From Bradyrhizobium sp. CIAT3101 (GTDB lineage: Bacteria > Pseudomonadota > Alphaproteobacteria > Rhizobiales > Xanthobacteraceae), in contig NZ_CP121634.1 in NCBI RefSeq assembly GCF_029714945.1, positions 62,001 through 126,000 on the forward strand: 64,000 nt of DNA, in the 5' to 3' direction. The translations under genes and the position numbers were made by a program. This document shows positions 50,799 through 59,708 of the stretch, one piece after another (position 1 is the stretch's first letter; every line of letters starts with the position of its first letter). A model generated the notes under the pieces. It had not been told where the DNA came from, searched no databases, and saw only the letters and a program-made list of their open reading frames with translations.

Positions 50799-50920
50799 GC
50801 CTTCGCTGGCTTCGCCAGCTACGGCTCGGCAAGCCAGCTCCGCTCCATCGTAGCGAAGCTAGCGAAGGCTGCCGCGGCGTAGCCCGCAGGGCGAAGCCGG
50901 GCTTCAGCAAATTGAAAACG
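50798..50920. repeat. Inverted repeat between tRNA-Ala and the GIY-YIG gene
   Basis: AGCCTTCGCT (50798-50807) and AGCGAAGGCT (50861-50870) are perfect arms with further imperfect pairing inside (GGCTTCGCCAGCTACG against CGTAGCGAAGCT). A second small GGGCGAAGCC/CCGGGCTTC element follows. The first arm starts at the last base of the tRNA. Confidence 0.75.
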
Positions 50921-50954
50921 ATTGTAAGCTCCCCCGAAAACTGGGGAGCGTGCG

Positions 50955-51191
50955 GTGAAGTACGTCTACATCCTCGAGAGCCTTGATTCCCTCCACTTCT
51001 ATGTTGGGATCACTGATGATCTCCGAGCCCGACTTGCAAAGCACAATGCCGGCGAGGTGCCTCACACCTCGAAATACGGGCCCTGGCGTCTAAAAACTTA
51101 CATTGCGTTCAGCGATGAGAAGCAAGCCGTCGCATTCGAAAAATACCTGAAGTCAGCATCCGGTCGCGCCTTCACCAAGAAGCGCCTCTAG
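50955..51191 (+). CDS. Small GIY-YIG domain protein
   Basis: This 78-aa protein is a minimal GIY-YIG nuclease fold: YVYILESLDSLHFYVGITDD has the Tyr-Tyr spacing, RARLAKHNAG the conserved Arg and His, and AFEKYLKSASG the catalytic Glu region. Start is GTG with GGGGAG upstream. Such small proteins occur in many copies in Bradyrhizobium genomes; the repeat-flanked place after a tRNA gene suggests mobility. A structure-specific nuclease role is inferred. Confidence 0.85.
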   Translation: MKYVYILESLDSLHFYVGITDDLRARLAKHNAGEVPHTSKYGPWRLKTYIAFSDEKQAVAFEKYLKSASGRAFTKKRL

Positions 51192-51197
51192 TCCCCC

Positions 51198-51656
51198 CTA
51201 CTCCCCAATCACCGCATTCAACCGATCCCTCAACGCAACGATCTCGTCCTTCATTGCGACCAGCTCCGACACGGAACAGTCCGACGCGGCCAGGATCGAC
51301 TGCGGGACGCTGCGCGCCTTGTCCTTGAGCGCGTGCCCCTGCGGCGTCAGCGCGATCAGGACCTGACGCTCGTCCTCGCTGGAGCGCGTGCGCTTGACGA
51401 GGTGCGCGGCCTCCAACCGCTTGAGCAGCGGCGTCAACGTGCCGGAATCAAGAAACAGCTTCTCGCCGATGTCCTTGAGCGGCACGTCGTCGCGCTCCCA
51501 CAGCACCAGCATCACCAGATATTGCGGATAGGTCAGGCCAAGCCGGTCGAGCAGCGGCTTGTAGACGCGGTTGAAGGCATGCGCGGCCGAATAGACGGCG
51601 AAGCAGATCTGGTTGTCGAGACGTTGCGGATCCAGGGTCGATAATTTCCGGGCCAT
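51198..51656 (-). CDS. ohrR: Organic-peroxide-sensing MarR-type repressor OhrR
   Basis: This 152-aa MarR family protein has the OhrR signature [20 protein letters not shown] with the peroxide-sensing Cys18, and a winged helix ([20 protein letters not shown]) followed by the [10 protein letters not shown] wing. Oxidation of the Cys by organic hydroperoxides releases it from DNA. The start at 51656 begins the family sequence; a longer frame reads through the operator region. It is divergent from ohr with a 157-bp gap containing AATTG-rich palindromes. Confidence 0.94.
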   Translation of the reverse strand: MARKLSTLDPQRLDNQICFAVYSAAHAFNRVYKPLLDRLGLTYPQYLVMLVLWERDDVPLKDIGEKLFLDSGTLTPLLKRLEAAHLVKRTRSSEDERQVLIALTPQGHALKDKARSVPQSILAASDCSVSELVAMKDEIVALRDRLNAVIGE

Positions 51657-51708
51657 AGGGAATCTCACGAGATTGACCCGCATTGTGGGACCGGGTCGGG
51701 CGACATTC

Positions 51709-51722
51709 AATTGCGAACAATT
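51709..51722. promoter_or_regulatory. OhrR operator candidate 1
   Basis: AATTGCGAACAATT is a 5-bp inverted repeat with a 4-bp centre in the ohrR-ohr gap, similar to AT-rich OhrR boxes of rhizobia. Confidence 0.55.
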
Positions 51723-51743
51723 AAATGTGAGGCATGCAAATTT

Positions 51744-51764
51744 CAATTGCGCACAATCTAATTG
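51744..51764. promoter_or_regulatory. OhrR operator candidate 2
   Basis: CAATT (51744-51748) and AATTG (51760-51764) flank a core containing ATTGCGCACAAT, itself a palindrome. It shares the AATTGCG half site with candidate 1 and lies 50 bp before the ohr start. Confidence 0.55.
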
Positions 51765-51813
51765 TTTGCGATACAGGTTCCACCCCAACCCGAAGACCCC
51801 AAGGGAGACGAAA

Positions 51814-52239
51814 ATGTTCGTGAACGTCCTCTACAAGACCAGCGCAAAAGCCACCGGTGGCCGTGACGGCCATGCCGCGACCCTCGACGGCGCACTCGAC
51901 GTCAAGCTCACGACGCCGAAGGAGCTCGGCGGTGGCGGCGGCGCCGGCAACAATCCCGAGCAGCTGTTTGCGGCCGGCTATGCCGCCTGCTTCATCGGCG
52001 CGATGAAGTTCGTGTCCTCGCAGGGCGGACCGAAGGTTCCCGCCGACGCTTCCGTGACCTCGACCGTCGGCATCGGCCCGCGCTCGGCCGGCGGCTTCGG
52101 CCTCGACATCGATCTGGCCGTCTCGCTGCCGGGCCTGTCCCGCACCGAGGCCGAGGCGCTGGTCGAGAAGGCGCACCAGGTGTGCCCGTACTCCAACGCG
52201 ACGCGCGGCAATGTCGACGTTCGCCTGACGGTCGTCTGA
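51814..52239 (+). CDS. ohr: Organic hydroperoxide resistance protein Ohr
   Basis: This 141-aa OsmC-family thiol peroxidase reduces organic and lipid hydroperoxides using lipoylated proteins. The catalytic Cys59 ([12 protein letters not shown]) and resolving Cys124 ([13 protein letters not shown]) are present, with Arg17 (GGRDG) and Glu49 ([10 protein letters not shown]). ATG at 51814 has GGGAG upstream. It is divergent from its repressor gene ohrR. Confidence 0.96.
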   Translation: MFVNVLYKTSAKATGGRDGHAATLDGALDVKLTTPKELGGGGGAGNNPEQLFAAGYAACFIGAMKFVSSQGGPKVPADASVTSTVGIGPRSAGGFGLDIDLAVSLPGLSRTEAEALVEKAHQVCPYSNATRGNVDVRLTVV

Positions 52240-52413
52240 TCTGACGGTGGATTGGCTGGCCCGGGATCCCCCTCGGGCCGGCCGCTTCCGCCTGATTTGC
52301 CATGCCGCGGGATTGCCGCCTGCGCTGCATGACCCTCTACGCGACAAGCCATTGCTGGCTTGAACGAACCTCGCTAGGCCTGTCGTCAACATCGACACAG
52401 GGGAAGCGAAGGC

Positions 52414-53616
52414 ATGACTGAAGCCGCAACCGGCGCAATGAGCGGACTGCGCGTCATCGATCTCACGCGCGTGCTCGGCGGCCCCTACTGCACCCAGATT
52501 CTCGCCGACCACGGCGCCGACGTGATCAAGGTCGAGCCGCCCGCGGGCGACGAGGTGCGCGACTGGGGCCCTCCCTTCCACGACGACGACGCGGCCTATT
52601 TCGTCGGCATCAACCGCAACAAGCGCTCGATCGGGCTCGATCTCGCCTCCGAGGGCGGCCGTGTCGTGCTGCTCAAGATGCTGGAAACGGCCGACGTCCT
52701 GATCGAGAATTTCAAGCCGGGCACGCTGGAGAAATGGGGCATCGGCAACGATGTTCTCAGCAAGAAATATCCGCGCCTCGTGCATTGCCGGATCTGCGGC
52801 TTCGGCGCCGACGGCCCGCGCGGCGGCAATCCCGGCTATGACGCGATCATCCAGGCCATGACCGGCATGATCGCGGCGACCGGCTCGCCCGAGAGCGGCC
52901 CGATGCGGATCGGTGTGCCCTTGGTCGACATCACCACCGGCCTCTATGCGGCGATCGGGATCCTGATGGCGCTGTCCGAGCGGCAGCGCTCGGGCAAGGG
53001 TCAGTTCCTCGAGACGACGCTGTACGAAACCGGCCTCGCCATCATGCATCCGCACACCGCGAATTATTTCATGCATGGCAAGCCGCCGGGACTTACCGGC
53101 AACGAGCATCCGAACCTCGTGCCGTACGCGATCTTCCCGACCAAGACCGACAACATCTTCATCGGCGTCGGCAACGATGGCACCTTCCGCAAGCTTGCCA
53201 AGGAGATTGGCAAGCCCGAGCTCGGCACCGATCCGCGCTTTGCCCGCAACAAGGACCGCATCGCCAATCGCGACGCGCTGCGCGCCGAGCTTGCCGCGGT
53301 GTTCAGCCAGCACGAGGCCGAACCGCTGTGCAATCGCCTGCTGGCCGCAGGCCTGCCCGCAGGTCCCGTGCAGAAGATCGACCAGGCGTTGACCAACCCG
53401 CACACGATCGCGCGCGGCGATGTCATCGAGAAGGACTGGTACAAGGGCGTGGCCTCGCCGATCCGGCTCGATCGCAGCAAGCCGAGCCTGCGCCGCCTGC
53501 CGCCGAAGTTCAGCCAACACTCCCAGGAGGTGTTGGGCGAGTTCGGCTACTCAAAGGCGGAGATCGACGCGATGGTCGCGAACGGCGTCGTCTGCGGGCC
53601 CGAGCGCAAGCGCTAG
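52414..53616 (+). CDS. CaiB/BaiF (family III) CoA-transferase
   Basis: This 400-aa protein has the family III CoA-transferase features: GLRVIDLTRVLGGPYCTQIL and DVIKVEPPAGDEVRDWGPP at the N-terminus, and the nucleophile Asp172 in GVPLVDITTGLYAA, which forms the aspartyl-CoA thioester. The FGADGPRGGNPGYDAIIQA loop is typical. Substrates of these enzymes range from formate and oxalate to bile acids; no specific assignment is possible. It appears to be a single gene, 175 bp after ohr. Confidence 0.92.
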   Translation: MTEAATGAMSGLRVIDLTRVLGGPYCTQILADHGADVIKVEPPAGDEVRDWGPPFHDDDAAYFVGINRNKRSIGLDLASEGGRVVLLKMLETADVLIENFKPGTLEKWGIGNDVLSKKYPRLVHCRICGFGADGPRGGNPGYDAIIQAMTGMIAATGSPESGPMRIGVPLVDITTGLYAAIGILMALSERQRSGKGQFLETTLYETGLAIMHPHTANYFMHGKPPGLTGNEHPNLVPYAIFPTKTDNIFIGVGNDGTFRKLAKEIGKPELGTDPRFARNKDRIANRDALRAELAAVFSQHEAEPLCNRLLAAGLPAGPVQKIDQALTNPHTIARGDVIEKDWYKGVASPIRLDRSKPSLRRLPPKFSQHSQEVLGEFGYSKAEIDAMVANGVVCGPERKR

Positions 53617-53766
53617 GGCCCAGCCTCCGCGCACCCAACGGGTGATGCCGCACTGCGGCGCGGGCACATGTGTGCACCGCGAACGGAGGAGGCTGCCCGC
53701 GCCGTGTTCGCCTATTTGATGGCTTCCCTTTTCCAGCGCTTGCCGCTTTCGTTTCGGCCGCTTACA

Positions 53767-53784
53767 CAGTCATGTGAACGTCAT
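53767..53784 (+). promoter_or_regulatory. Candidate Pho box upstream of ugpB
   Basis: CAGTCAT (53767-53773) and ACGTCAT (53778-53784) are direct repeats 11 bp apart, matching the CTGTCAT-N4-CTGTCAT PhoB box at most positions. It lies 64 bp before ugpB, a Pho-regulon operon in other bacteria. Confidence 0.55.
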
Positions 53785-53848
53785 AAGGCGCTGCTAGCGC
53801 AAGCGCTTCTTTTTGACGGCCAAGAGAACGGCCAAGGGAGGTTACTTA

Positions 53849-55165
53849 ATGGCTCTTCGACATTTTGGAGCAGCTGCCGCTATTGCAATCGCGGCTGGCA
53901 TGACGGCTTCGCCGGCGCTGGCCGTGACTGAAATCCAGTGGTGGCATGCGATGACGGGCGCGAACAACGACGTCATCGTCAAGCTCGCCAACGACTTCAA
54001 TGCGTCGCAGAGCGACTACAAGGTCATCCCGACCTACAAGGGCAGCTATCCCGACACCATGAACGCCGGCATCGCCGCATTCCGCGCCGGCAACGCCCCG
54101 CACATCATGCAGGTGTTCGAAGTCGGCACCGCGACCATGATGGCCGCGACCGGCGCCGTGAAGCCCGTCTACAAGCTGATGGCCGACGCCGGCGAGAAGT
54201 TCGATCCGAAGAACTATCTGTCCGCGATCACCGGCTACTATTCGACCTCGAAGGGCGAGATGCTGTCCTTCCCCTTCAACTCGTCGTCGACCGTGATGTG
54301 GGTCAACCTTGACGAACTGAAAAAGGTCAACGCCGAGATCCCGAAGACCTGGCCCGAAGTGTTCGAGGTCGCCAAGAAGCTGCACGATAACGGTCACCCG
54401 ACCTGCGGCTTCTCCAACTCCTGGGTCACCTGGGTCAACCTCGAGCAGCTCTCCGCGTGGCACAACGTGCCGCTCGCCAGCAAGGCCAACGGTCTCGACG
54501 GCTTCGACACCAAGCTCGAGTTCAACGCGCCGCTGCAGGAGAAGCATCTCGAGAAGCTGGTCGAGCTGCAGAAGGACAAGACCTACGACTACGCCGGCCG
54601 CACCAACCAGGGCGAAGGCCGCTTCACCTCGGGTGAGTGCGCGATCTACCTGACCTCGTCGGCCTTCTTCGGCAACGTCAAGGCGCAGGCCAAGTTCAAC
54701 TTCACCGCCGCGCCGATGCCGTATTACCCGGACGTCAAGGGCGCGCCGCAGAACTCGATCATCGGCGGTGCTTCGCTCTGGGTGATGGGCGGCAAGTCGG
54801 CCGACGAATACAAGGGCGTCGCCAAATTCCTGACCTTCCTCTCCGACACCGATCGTCAGGTCTACATCCACAAGGCCTCGGGCTATCTGCCGATCACCAA
54901 GGCGGCTTATGAGAAGGCCAAGGCCGAGGGCTTCTACAAGGATCAGCCCTATCTCGAGACCCCGCTGCTCGAGCTGACCAACAAGGAGCCGACCGAGAAT
55001 TCGCGCGGTCTGCGCCTCGGTAACATGGTCCAGCTGCGTGACGTCTGGTCGGAAGAGATCGAGCAGGCGCTGGCCGGCAAGAAGACCGCCAAGCAGGCGC
55101 TCGATGCCTCCGTCGAGCGCGGCAACACGATGCTGCGCCAGTTCGAAAAGACCGCCGTAAAATAA
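53849..55165 (+). CDS. ugpB: Glycerol-3-phosphate ABC transporter, periplasmic binding protein UgpB
   Basis: This 438-aa extracellular solute-binding protein starts with a signal peptide (residues 1-25, cleaved near SPALA) and continues [20 protein letters not shown], the UgpB start. The motifs [21 protein letters not shown] and [13 protein letters not shown] line the G3P site. It captures glycerol-3-phosphate (or its diesters) and hands it to UgpAE. The start at 53849 has AGGGAGG upstream. It is first of ugpBAEC; gene order and a Pho box candidate support the role. Confidence 0.94.
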   Translation: MALRHFGAAAAIAIAAGMTASPALAVTEIQWWHAMTGANNDVIVKLANDFNASQSDYKVIPTYKGSYPDTMNAGIAAFRAGNAPHIMQVFEVGTATMMAATGAVKPVYKLMADAGEKFDPKNYLSAITGYYSTSKGEMLSFPFNSSSTVMWVNLDELKKVNAEIPKTWPEVFEVAKKLHDNGHPTCGFSNSWVTWVNLEQLSAWHNVPLASKANGLDGFDTKLEFNAPLQEKHLEKLVELQKDKTYDYAGRTNQGEGRFTSGECAIYLTSSAFFGNVKAQAKFNFTAAPMPYYPDVKGAPQNSIIGGASLWVMGGKSADEYKGVAKFLTFLSDTDRQVYIHKASGYLPITKAAYEKAKAEGFYKDQPYLETPLLELTNKEPTENSRGLRLGNMVQLRDVWSEEIEQALAGKKTAKQALDASVERGNTMLRQFEKTAVK

Positions 55166-55218
55166 GGCGAAGACGCCGGCGGGCCGCAAGATCAGCGGCC
55201 CGCCAACGTCACCCCACC

Positions 55219-56100
55219 ATGCAAAAGCAAGCGATTTTCCAATCAAAGCTGCTGCCGTATGCGCTGGTTGCGCCGCAACTCGCGATCGTTCTGATTTTCT
55301 TCTACTGGCCGGCCGCGCAGGCCGTCATCCAGTCCTTCCTGCTGCAGGACGCCTTCGGCCTCTCGACCAGCTTCGTCTGGTTCGAGAATTACGTCGAGCT
55401 GTTCAGCGACCCCGCCTATTTCGAGACGGTCGTCCGAACCTTCTTCTTCTCGTTTGCGATCGCCGCGTCCTCGCTCTCCGTGGCACTGCTGCTCGCGGTG
55501 ATGGCGGACAAGCCCTTACGCGGCGGCGCGGTCTATCGCACGCTGCTGATCTGGCCCTATGCCGTGGCACCGCCCGTGGTCGGCGTGCTCTGGGTCTTCA
55601 TGCTGCATCCCTCGCTCGGCGTGCTCTCGCGCTATCTGCGCGCCGCCGGCATCGAATGGAATCCGCTGCTCGACGGCAACCAGGCCGCGACGCTGGTGAT
55701 CCTCGCCGCCGCCTGGAAGCAGATCTCCTATAATTTCCTGTTCTTCCTCGCAGGCCTCGCGGCCATTCCGAAGAGCGTGCTCGAGGCCGCCGCGATCGAC
55801 GGCGCGCGCCCGATGCGCCGGTTCTGGACCGTGACCTTCCCGCTGCTGTCGCCGACCATCTTCTTCCTGCTGGTCGTCAACATCGTCTACGCCTTCTTCG
55901 ACACGTTCGGCATCATCGACACCATGACGCGCGGCGGTCCCGGCAAGTCGACGGAGACGCTGGTCTATAAGGTCTACAATGACGGCCTGATCGGCGGAAA
56001 CCTCGGCAGCTCGGCGGCACAGTCGGTGATCCTGATGGTCATGGTCATCGTGCTGACCGGCATCCAGTTCCGTTTCGTCGAACGCAAGGTGACCTACTGA
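55219..56100 (+). CDS. ugpA: Glycerol-3-phosphate ABC transporter permease UgpA
   Basis: This 293-aa inner-membrane permease has about six hydrophobic helices, starting with [20 protein letters not shown]. The binding-protein-dependent permease EAA loop, which contacts the ATPase, reads [20 protein letters not shown] near residues 193-212. It pairs with UgpE. Its stop shares one base with the ugpE start, so translation is coupled. Confidence 0.95.
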   Translation: MQKQAIFQSKLLPYALVAPQLAIVLIFFYWPAAQAVIQSFLLQDAFGLSTSFVWFENYVELFSDPAYFETVVRTFFFSFAIAASSLSVALLLAVMADKPLRGGAVYRTLLIWPYAVAPPVVGVLWVFMLHPSLGVLSRYLRAAGIEWNPLLDGNQAATLVILAAAWKQISYNFLFFLAGLAAIPKSVLEAAAIDGARPMRRFWTVTFPLLSPTIFFLLVVNIVYAFFDTFGIIDTMTRGGPGKSTETLVYKVYNDGLIGGNLGSSAAQSVILMVMVIVLTGIQFRFVERKVTY

Positions 56101-56948
56101 TGGTCGAGCAAGAGGGCTTTCGACGCTACGTCGCCCACATCGTCCTCTGGATCGGGATCGCGATCGTCGCCTTCCCGGTCTACGTCGCCATCGTCGCCTC
56201 GACCCAGGACAACGCGCTGATCGCCAACGGGCAGATGTCGCTGTTGCCCGGCGGCCATTTCTTCGAGGTCTACTACCAGACCATCTTCGTCGGCACGAGC
56301 GGCTCGACCCGCGAGCCGGTCGGCAACATGATGCTGAACTCGCTGGTGATGGCGCTGGCGATCGCGATCGGCAAGATCGCGATCTCGATCATCTCGGCCT
56401 ATGCGATCGTCTATTTCCGCTTTCCCTTCCGGATGCCGATCTTCTGGATCATCTTCATCACGCTGATGTTGCCGGTCGAGGTCCGCATCTATCCGACCTA
56501 CAAGATCGTCGCCGATCTGCACATGCTCGACAGCTATGCCGGCCTCGCGCTGCCGCTGATCGCATCGGCCACCGCAACGCTGCTGTTCCGCCAGTTCTTC
56601 ATGACCGTGCCGGATGAATTGCTGGAGGCCTCGCGCATCGACGGCGCCGGCCCGTTGCGCTTCTTCTGGGATACGCTGCTGCCGCTGTCGCGCACCAACA
56701 TGGCCGCGCTGTTCGTGATCCTGTTCATCCTCGGCTGGAATCAATATCTCTGGCCGCTCCTGATCACCACGCGCGACGACATGCAGACCATCCAGATCGG
56801 CATTCGCAAGATGATGACCACCAACGATGCGCTGACCGAATGGCCGATCGTGATGGCGACCGCCGTGCTGGCCATGCTGCCGCCGGTGTTCGTCGTCGTC
56901 GCCATGCAGAAATTGTTCGTGCGCGGCCTGGTCGAGACGGAGAAGTAG
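56100..56948 (+). CDS. ugpE: Glycerol-3-phosphate ABC transporter permease UgpE
   Basis: This 282-aa permease has about six transmembrane helices (first: AHIVLWIGIAIVAFPVYVAI) and the EAA loop ASRIDGAGPLRFFWDTLLPL near 180-200. It forms the channel with UgpA. Start and stop overlap closely with its neighbours (1 nt with ugpA; 6-bp gap to ugpC). Confidence 0.95.
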   Translation: MVEQEGFRRYVAHIVLWIGIAIVAFPVYVAIVASTQDNALIANGQMSLLPGGHFFEVYYQTIFVGTSGSTREPVGNMMLNSLVMALAIAIGKIAISIISAYAIVYFRFPFRMPIFWIIFITLMLPVEVRIYPTYKIVADLHMLDSYAGLALPLIASATATLLFRQFFMTVPDELLEASRIDGAGPLRFFWDTLLPLSRTNMAALFVILFILGWNQYLWPLLITTRDDMQTIQIGIRKMMTTNDALTEWPIVMATAVLAMLPPVFVVVAMQKLFVRGLVETEK

Positions 56949-56954
56949 AGAGTC

Positions 56955-58040
56955 ATGGCCAACGTCACCCTGCGCAACGTCCGCAAGACCTATCCCGGCG
57001 GCTTCGAGGCCATCAAGGGCGTCAACGTCGATGTCGGCGACGGCCAGTTCTGCGTGCTGGTCGGACCTTCCGGCTGCGGCAAGTCCACGCTGCTGCGCAT
57101 GGTCGCCGGGCTCGAGACCGTCACCGGCGGCGAGATCGACATCGGCGGCAAGGTCGTCAACCAGGTCGAGCCCGCCGATCGCGACATCGCGATGGTGTTC
57201 CAGAACTACGCGCTCTATCCGCATATGAGCGTGTTCAACAACATGGCTTACGGCCTGCGCAATCGCGGCATGAAGGAAGCCGAGATCAAGACCCGCGTCG
57301 AGGAAGCCGCGCGCGTGCTCGAGCTCGCGCCGATGCTGGAGCGCAAGCCGCGCCAGCTCTCCGGCGGCCAGCGCCAGCGCGTCGCCATGGGCCGCGCCAT
57401 CGTGCGCCAGCCAAAAGTGTTCCTGTTCGACGAGCCGCTGTCCAATCTCGACGCCAAGCTCCGCATCTCGATGCGCGTCGAGATCCGCAAGCTGCAGCGC
57501 CGACTCAACGTCACCTCGATCTACGTCACCCACGACCAGCTCGAGGCGATGACGCTCGCCGACATCCTGGTCGTGATGAACGGCGGCGAGGTCGAGCAGG
57601 TCGGCAATCCGCTGGCGATCTACGAGAAGCCGGCCACGACCTTCGTCGCCTCCTTCATCGGCGCACCGCCGATGAACCTGATGTCGACGCGCCAGGACGA
57701 GATCAAGTCGCAGCTCGGCGGCAGCGCAGGCGAGGCCGGCATCCTCGGCATCCGTCCGGAGGATCTGGCGATCACCGACCAGACTCCTGCCGGCGGCGTT
57801 GCACTGCCGCTGACGGTCGAGGCGATCGAGCGCGTCGGTGCCGAGACCTTCGTTTACGGCTCGCGCGCCCAGGACGGGCAGCGTGTCGCCGCCACCCCGG
57901 TCGAGCTACCGGCAGGCGAGGTCATCGTCCGCATTCCCGGAACCGAGGCCCCGGCGATCGGCCAGAAGATCCGGGTCGCGGCGGTGCGCCAAAAACTGCA
58001 TTTGTTCAGCGGCGACGGGCGGACGCGGATCGAGGCCTGA
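56955..58040 (+). CDS. ugpC: Glycerol-3-phosphate ABC transporter ATPase UgpC
   Basis: This 361-aa ATPase of the MalK/UgpC group powers the importer. It shows Walker [10 protein letters not shown], the Q loop [20 protein letters not shown], the signature [17 protein letters not shown], Walker [12 protein letters not shown] and the switch His in THDQLEAM. The C-terminal third (from about 235) is the TOBE-type regulatory domain, including [12 protein letters not shown]. It closes the operon; a 23-bp dispersed repeat follows. Confidence 0.95.
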   Translation: MANVTLRNVRKTYPGGFEAIKGVNVDVGDGQFCVLVGPSGCGKSTLLRMVAGLETVTGGEIDIGGKVVNQVEPADRDIAMVFQNYALYPHMSVFNNMAYGLRNRGMKEAEIKTRVEEAARVLELAPMLERKPRQLSGGQRQRVAMGRAIVRQPKVFLFDEPLSNLDAKLRISMRVEIRKLQRRLNVTSIYVTHDQLEAMTLADILVVMNGGEVEQVGNPLAIYEKPATTFVASFIGAPPMNLMSTRQDEIKSQLGGSAGEAGILGIRPEDLAITDQTPAGGVALPLTVEAIERVGAETFVYGSRAQDGQRVAATPVELPAGEVIVRIPGTEAPAIGQKIRVAAVRQKLHLFSGDGRTRIEA

Positions 58041-58073
58041 CGGGTTCCGAAAGGTCAGGCCGGCAAAGACCGC

Positions 58074-58096
58074 GAAAACAACCCCATGCACAGTAG
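58074..58096. repeat. 23-bp dispersed element, copy 2
   Basis: Identical to 18361-18383 (GAAAACAACCCCATGCACAG then TAG). It lies 33 bp after the ugpC stop. Confidence 0.85.
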
Positions 58097-58189
58097 ACGG
58101 GGCACTGTTTTCATTGAGGTAATTCGCCCGCGCCGTCGTCATGGCCGGGAGACGGCGGAAGCAGTGAATCCATAGCCCCCTCCTACGTC

Positions 58190-58218
58190 CTTGAACCCAA
58201 ACAGAGATATGCCCATAT
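58190..58218 (+). promoter_or_regulatory. Sigma-32 (RpoH)-type promoter of hsp20
   Basis: CTTGAA (58190-58195) and CCATAT (58213-58218) are separated by exactly 17 bp, matching the alphaproteobacterial heat-shock consensus (CTTG... CCATNT). Transcription should start near 58225, giving a leader of about 60 nt. Confidence 0.75.
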
Positions 58219-58256
58219 TGCTGACCAAGGGGCGCCGCTTCCGGGCCCTGAAATGC

Positions 58257-58280
58257 CAAAGTCGCTTCGAGAGGACTTTG
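58257..58280 (+). promoter_or_regulatory. Hairpin covering the hsp20 ribosome binding site (possible RNA thermometer)
   Basis: CAAAGTC (58257-58263) pairs perfectly with GACTTTG (58274-58280). The Shine-Dalgarno GAGAGGA (58269-58275) lies in the loop and 3' arm, 11 nt before the ATG. Melting at high temperature would expose it, as in the ROSE elements of Bradyrhizobium small heat-shock genes; it is shorter than classical ROSE. Confidence 0.55.
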
Positions 58281-58286
58281 TAAACT

Positions 58287-58712
58287 ATGTCTCGTGTTCC
58301 TACGTTATCCAGTCCGTTCCTTCTGGGCTTCGACGAGATCGAGCGCGTGCTCGACCGCGTCGTCAAAGGCGCCGACGGCTATCCTCCCTACAATATCGAG
58401 AGGTGCGGCGGCGCGGACAGCCAGCCCGAGCGTTTGCGGATCACGCTGGCGGTCGCCGGATTCACCCGCGACCAACTCGATGTAACCATTGAGGAAAACC
58501 AGCTCGTCATCCGCGGGCGGCAGCAGGACGACAAGACCCGGCAATACATCCATCGCGGCATCGCCGCGCGCCACTTCCAGCGCACCTTCGTGCTGGCGGA
58601 GGGGATGCTGGTGCTGGGTGCGGATCTGAAGAACGGGTTGTTGTCGATCGACCTGGCCCGGCCTGAACCGGAGAGGATCGTTAAGACAATCGCTATCAAT
58701 GAGCACGAATAA
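58287..58712 (+). CDS. Small heat-shock protein (Hsp20/alpha-crystallin family)
   Basis: This 141-aa chaperone has an alpha-crystallin domain (about 35-130) with RITLAVAGFTRDQLDVTIEE, the RGIAARHFQRTFVLAEGM strand and the ADLKNGLLSIDLARPEPER segment in place of the usual AxxxNGVL and PE motif. It belongs to the class A-like bacterial Hsp20 group (IbpA-like start: PFLLGFDEIERVLDRVVKGA). It holds unfolding proteins without ATP. A sigma-32-type promoter and an SD hairpin precede it, and a DUF1150 gene follows after 51 bp, a common alphaproteobacterial pairing. Confidence 0.94.
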   Translation: MSRVPTLSSPFLLGFDEIERVLDRVVKGADGYPPYNIERCGGADSQPERLRITLAVAGFTRDQLDVTIEENQLVIRGRQQDDKTRQYIHRGIAARHFQRTFVLAEGMLVLGADLKNGLLSIDLARPEPERIVKTIAINEHE

Positions 58713-58763
58713 TGGAACGAGTAGCGGACTCGACCGCTTAGTTTCTGTGAAGGAGTCGAGACC

Positions 58764-59036
58764 ATGAGTGAAGGTCACGTTGTATTCGAACACGAAGCCA
58801 GGAACGCCTCGCCCGAGACGCTGGCGAATCTCGGCGAAGGCCACATCGCCTATGTGAAGCAGATCCGCTCCGAGGATGTGCCCGGCCTGTTCCCCGAAGC
58901 CCCGAAGATTGCGCCCGGCCTCAAGCTATTCGCGCTCCACGCCGCCGACGGCACGCCGATCATGCTGACCGACAGCCGCGAAGCCGCAGTCGCGAATGCC
59001 TGGAGCAACGAGCTGCAAGCGGTGAGCGTGCACTGA
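58764..59036 (+). CDS. DUF1150 family protein
   Basis: This 90-aa protein matches the DUF1150 pattern: ETLANLGEGHIAYVKQIRSE, then a FPEAPKIAPGLKLFALHAAD segment and DGTPIMLTDSREAAVANAW. It usually follows an hsp20 gene in alphaproteobacteria, as here, and is presumably co-induced by heat; its function is unknown. Its 3' end and terminator are duplicated at 62969-63163, on the far side of the accessory island. Confidence 0.9.
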   Translation: MSEGHVVFEHEARNASPETLANLGEGHIAYVKQIRSEDVPGLFPEAPKIAPGLKLFALHAADGTPIMLTDSREAAVANAWSNELQAVSVH

Positions 59037-59101
59037 GCACACGCGCGTCGCACGAATAGAAATTTGACGGGCATGCCTTCGCAGGAAGGCGTGCCCGTTT
59101 T
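58880..59101. repeat. Left direct repeat bounding the island
   Basis: The last half of the DUF1150 gene plus its terminator. A second copy is at 62969-63163, highly similar but missing 25 bp (58908-58932 here) and one further base. The copies lie in the same orientation about 4.06 kb apart. Confidence 0.9.
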
Positions 59102-59102
59102 G
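59067..59102 (+). terminator. Rho-independent terminator of hsp20-DUF1150
   Basis: ACGGGCATGCCTTC pairs with GAAGGCGTGCCCGT (14 bp, one G-T wobble), GCAG loop, then TTT. It is duplicated in the right repeat. Confidence 0.9.
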
Positions 59103-59123
59103 TTTAGGACGTGCATTTTCCAA

Positions 59124-59178
59124 AGCCGGATGTGCTTCAGATGGACTGGGCCGCCTAGCCCTGTCCACCTATCCGGCT
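59124..59178. repeat. Nested inverted repeats at the left end of the island
   Basis: Outer arms AGCCGGAT (59124-59131) and ATCCGGCT (59171-59178) enclose inner arms GGACTGGGC (59143-59151) and GCCCTGTCC (59158-59166, one mismatch). It lies just inside the left boundary, about 115 bp before the NUDIX gene. It could be a recombination site or a transcript structure. Confidence 0.6.
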
Positions 59179-59294
59179 GCACATGGAAACTGACGCTTAA
59201 GGCAGTCTCCTGTGCAATTCGAGCACAACCCAGTTGCGTCGCTGGACTCTCAAAGATTCAATGCGCTGATTCGGCCGCGACGAGGTCAACGGTT

Positions 59295-59708
59295 ATGTCA
59301 AATTCAGCCCGCCAAATCGTAAAGATTGGAGTTGCCGTTACGACAGACAAGCGCCTTCTTCTTGTAAAAAAGAAGGGTGGCTCAAGTTACATCCTCCCGG
59401 GCGGGAAGCCAGAAGCCGGAGAGAACGATCACCAAGCGTTGGCGCGAGAGGTTGAAGAGGAACTCGGATGCGCCTTGGATATCGATAGCTTGGACTACCT
59501 CGGATCGTTTTCCGACGTCGCTGCAGATCTAAAGGATACGGTCGTTACAGTTAGATTGTATGCAGCTCGCCTCCTAGGCTCACCCAAGCCTTGCTCTGAG
59601 ATCGAGCAAGTAGAATGGTTCCAACCCGCAGAGGCCGTTGGCATTACTCTAGCCCCAAGCTTGCAGAACTCTATCTTGCCGTTCTTAGCTGCGCACGGTC
59701 ACCTTTAG
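59295..59708 (+). CDS. NUDIX hydrolase
   Basis: This 137-aa protein carries an intact Nudix box: GKPEAGENDHQALAREVEEE followed by LGC, fitting Gx5Ex7REUxEExGU. It would hydrolyse a nucleoside diphosphate linked to another group; the substrate (a damaged NTP, ADP-ribose or NAD derivative) cannot be told. The start at 59295 is chosen because homology begins at VKIGVAVTTDKRLLLVKK; a longer frame reads into the left repeat. Its end overlaps the convergent kinase gene by 4 nt. Base composition is lower in GC than the core genes. Confidence 0.88.
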   Translation: MSNSARQIVKIGVAVTTDKRLLLVKKKGGSSYILPGGKPEAGENDHQALAREVEEELGCALDIDSLDYLGSFSDVAADLKDTVVTVRLYAARLLGSPKPCSEIEQVEWFQPAEAVGITLAPSLQNSILPFLAAHGHL

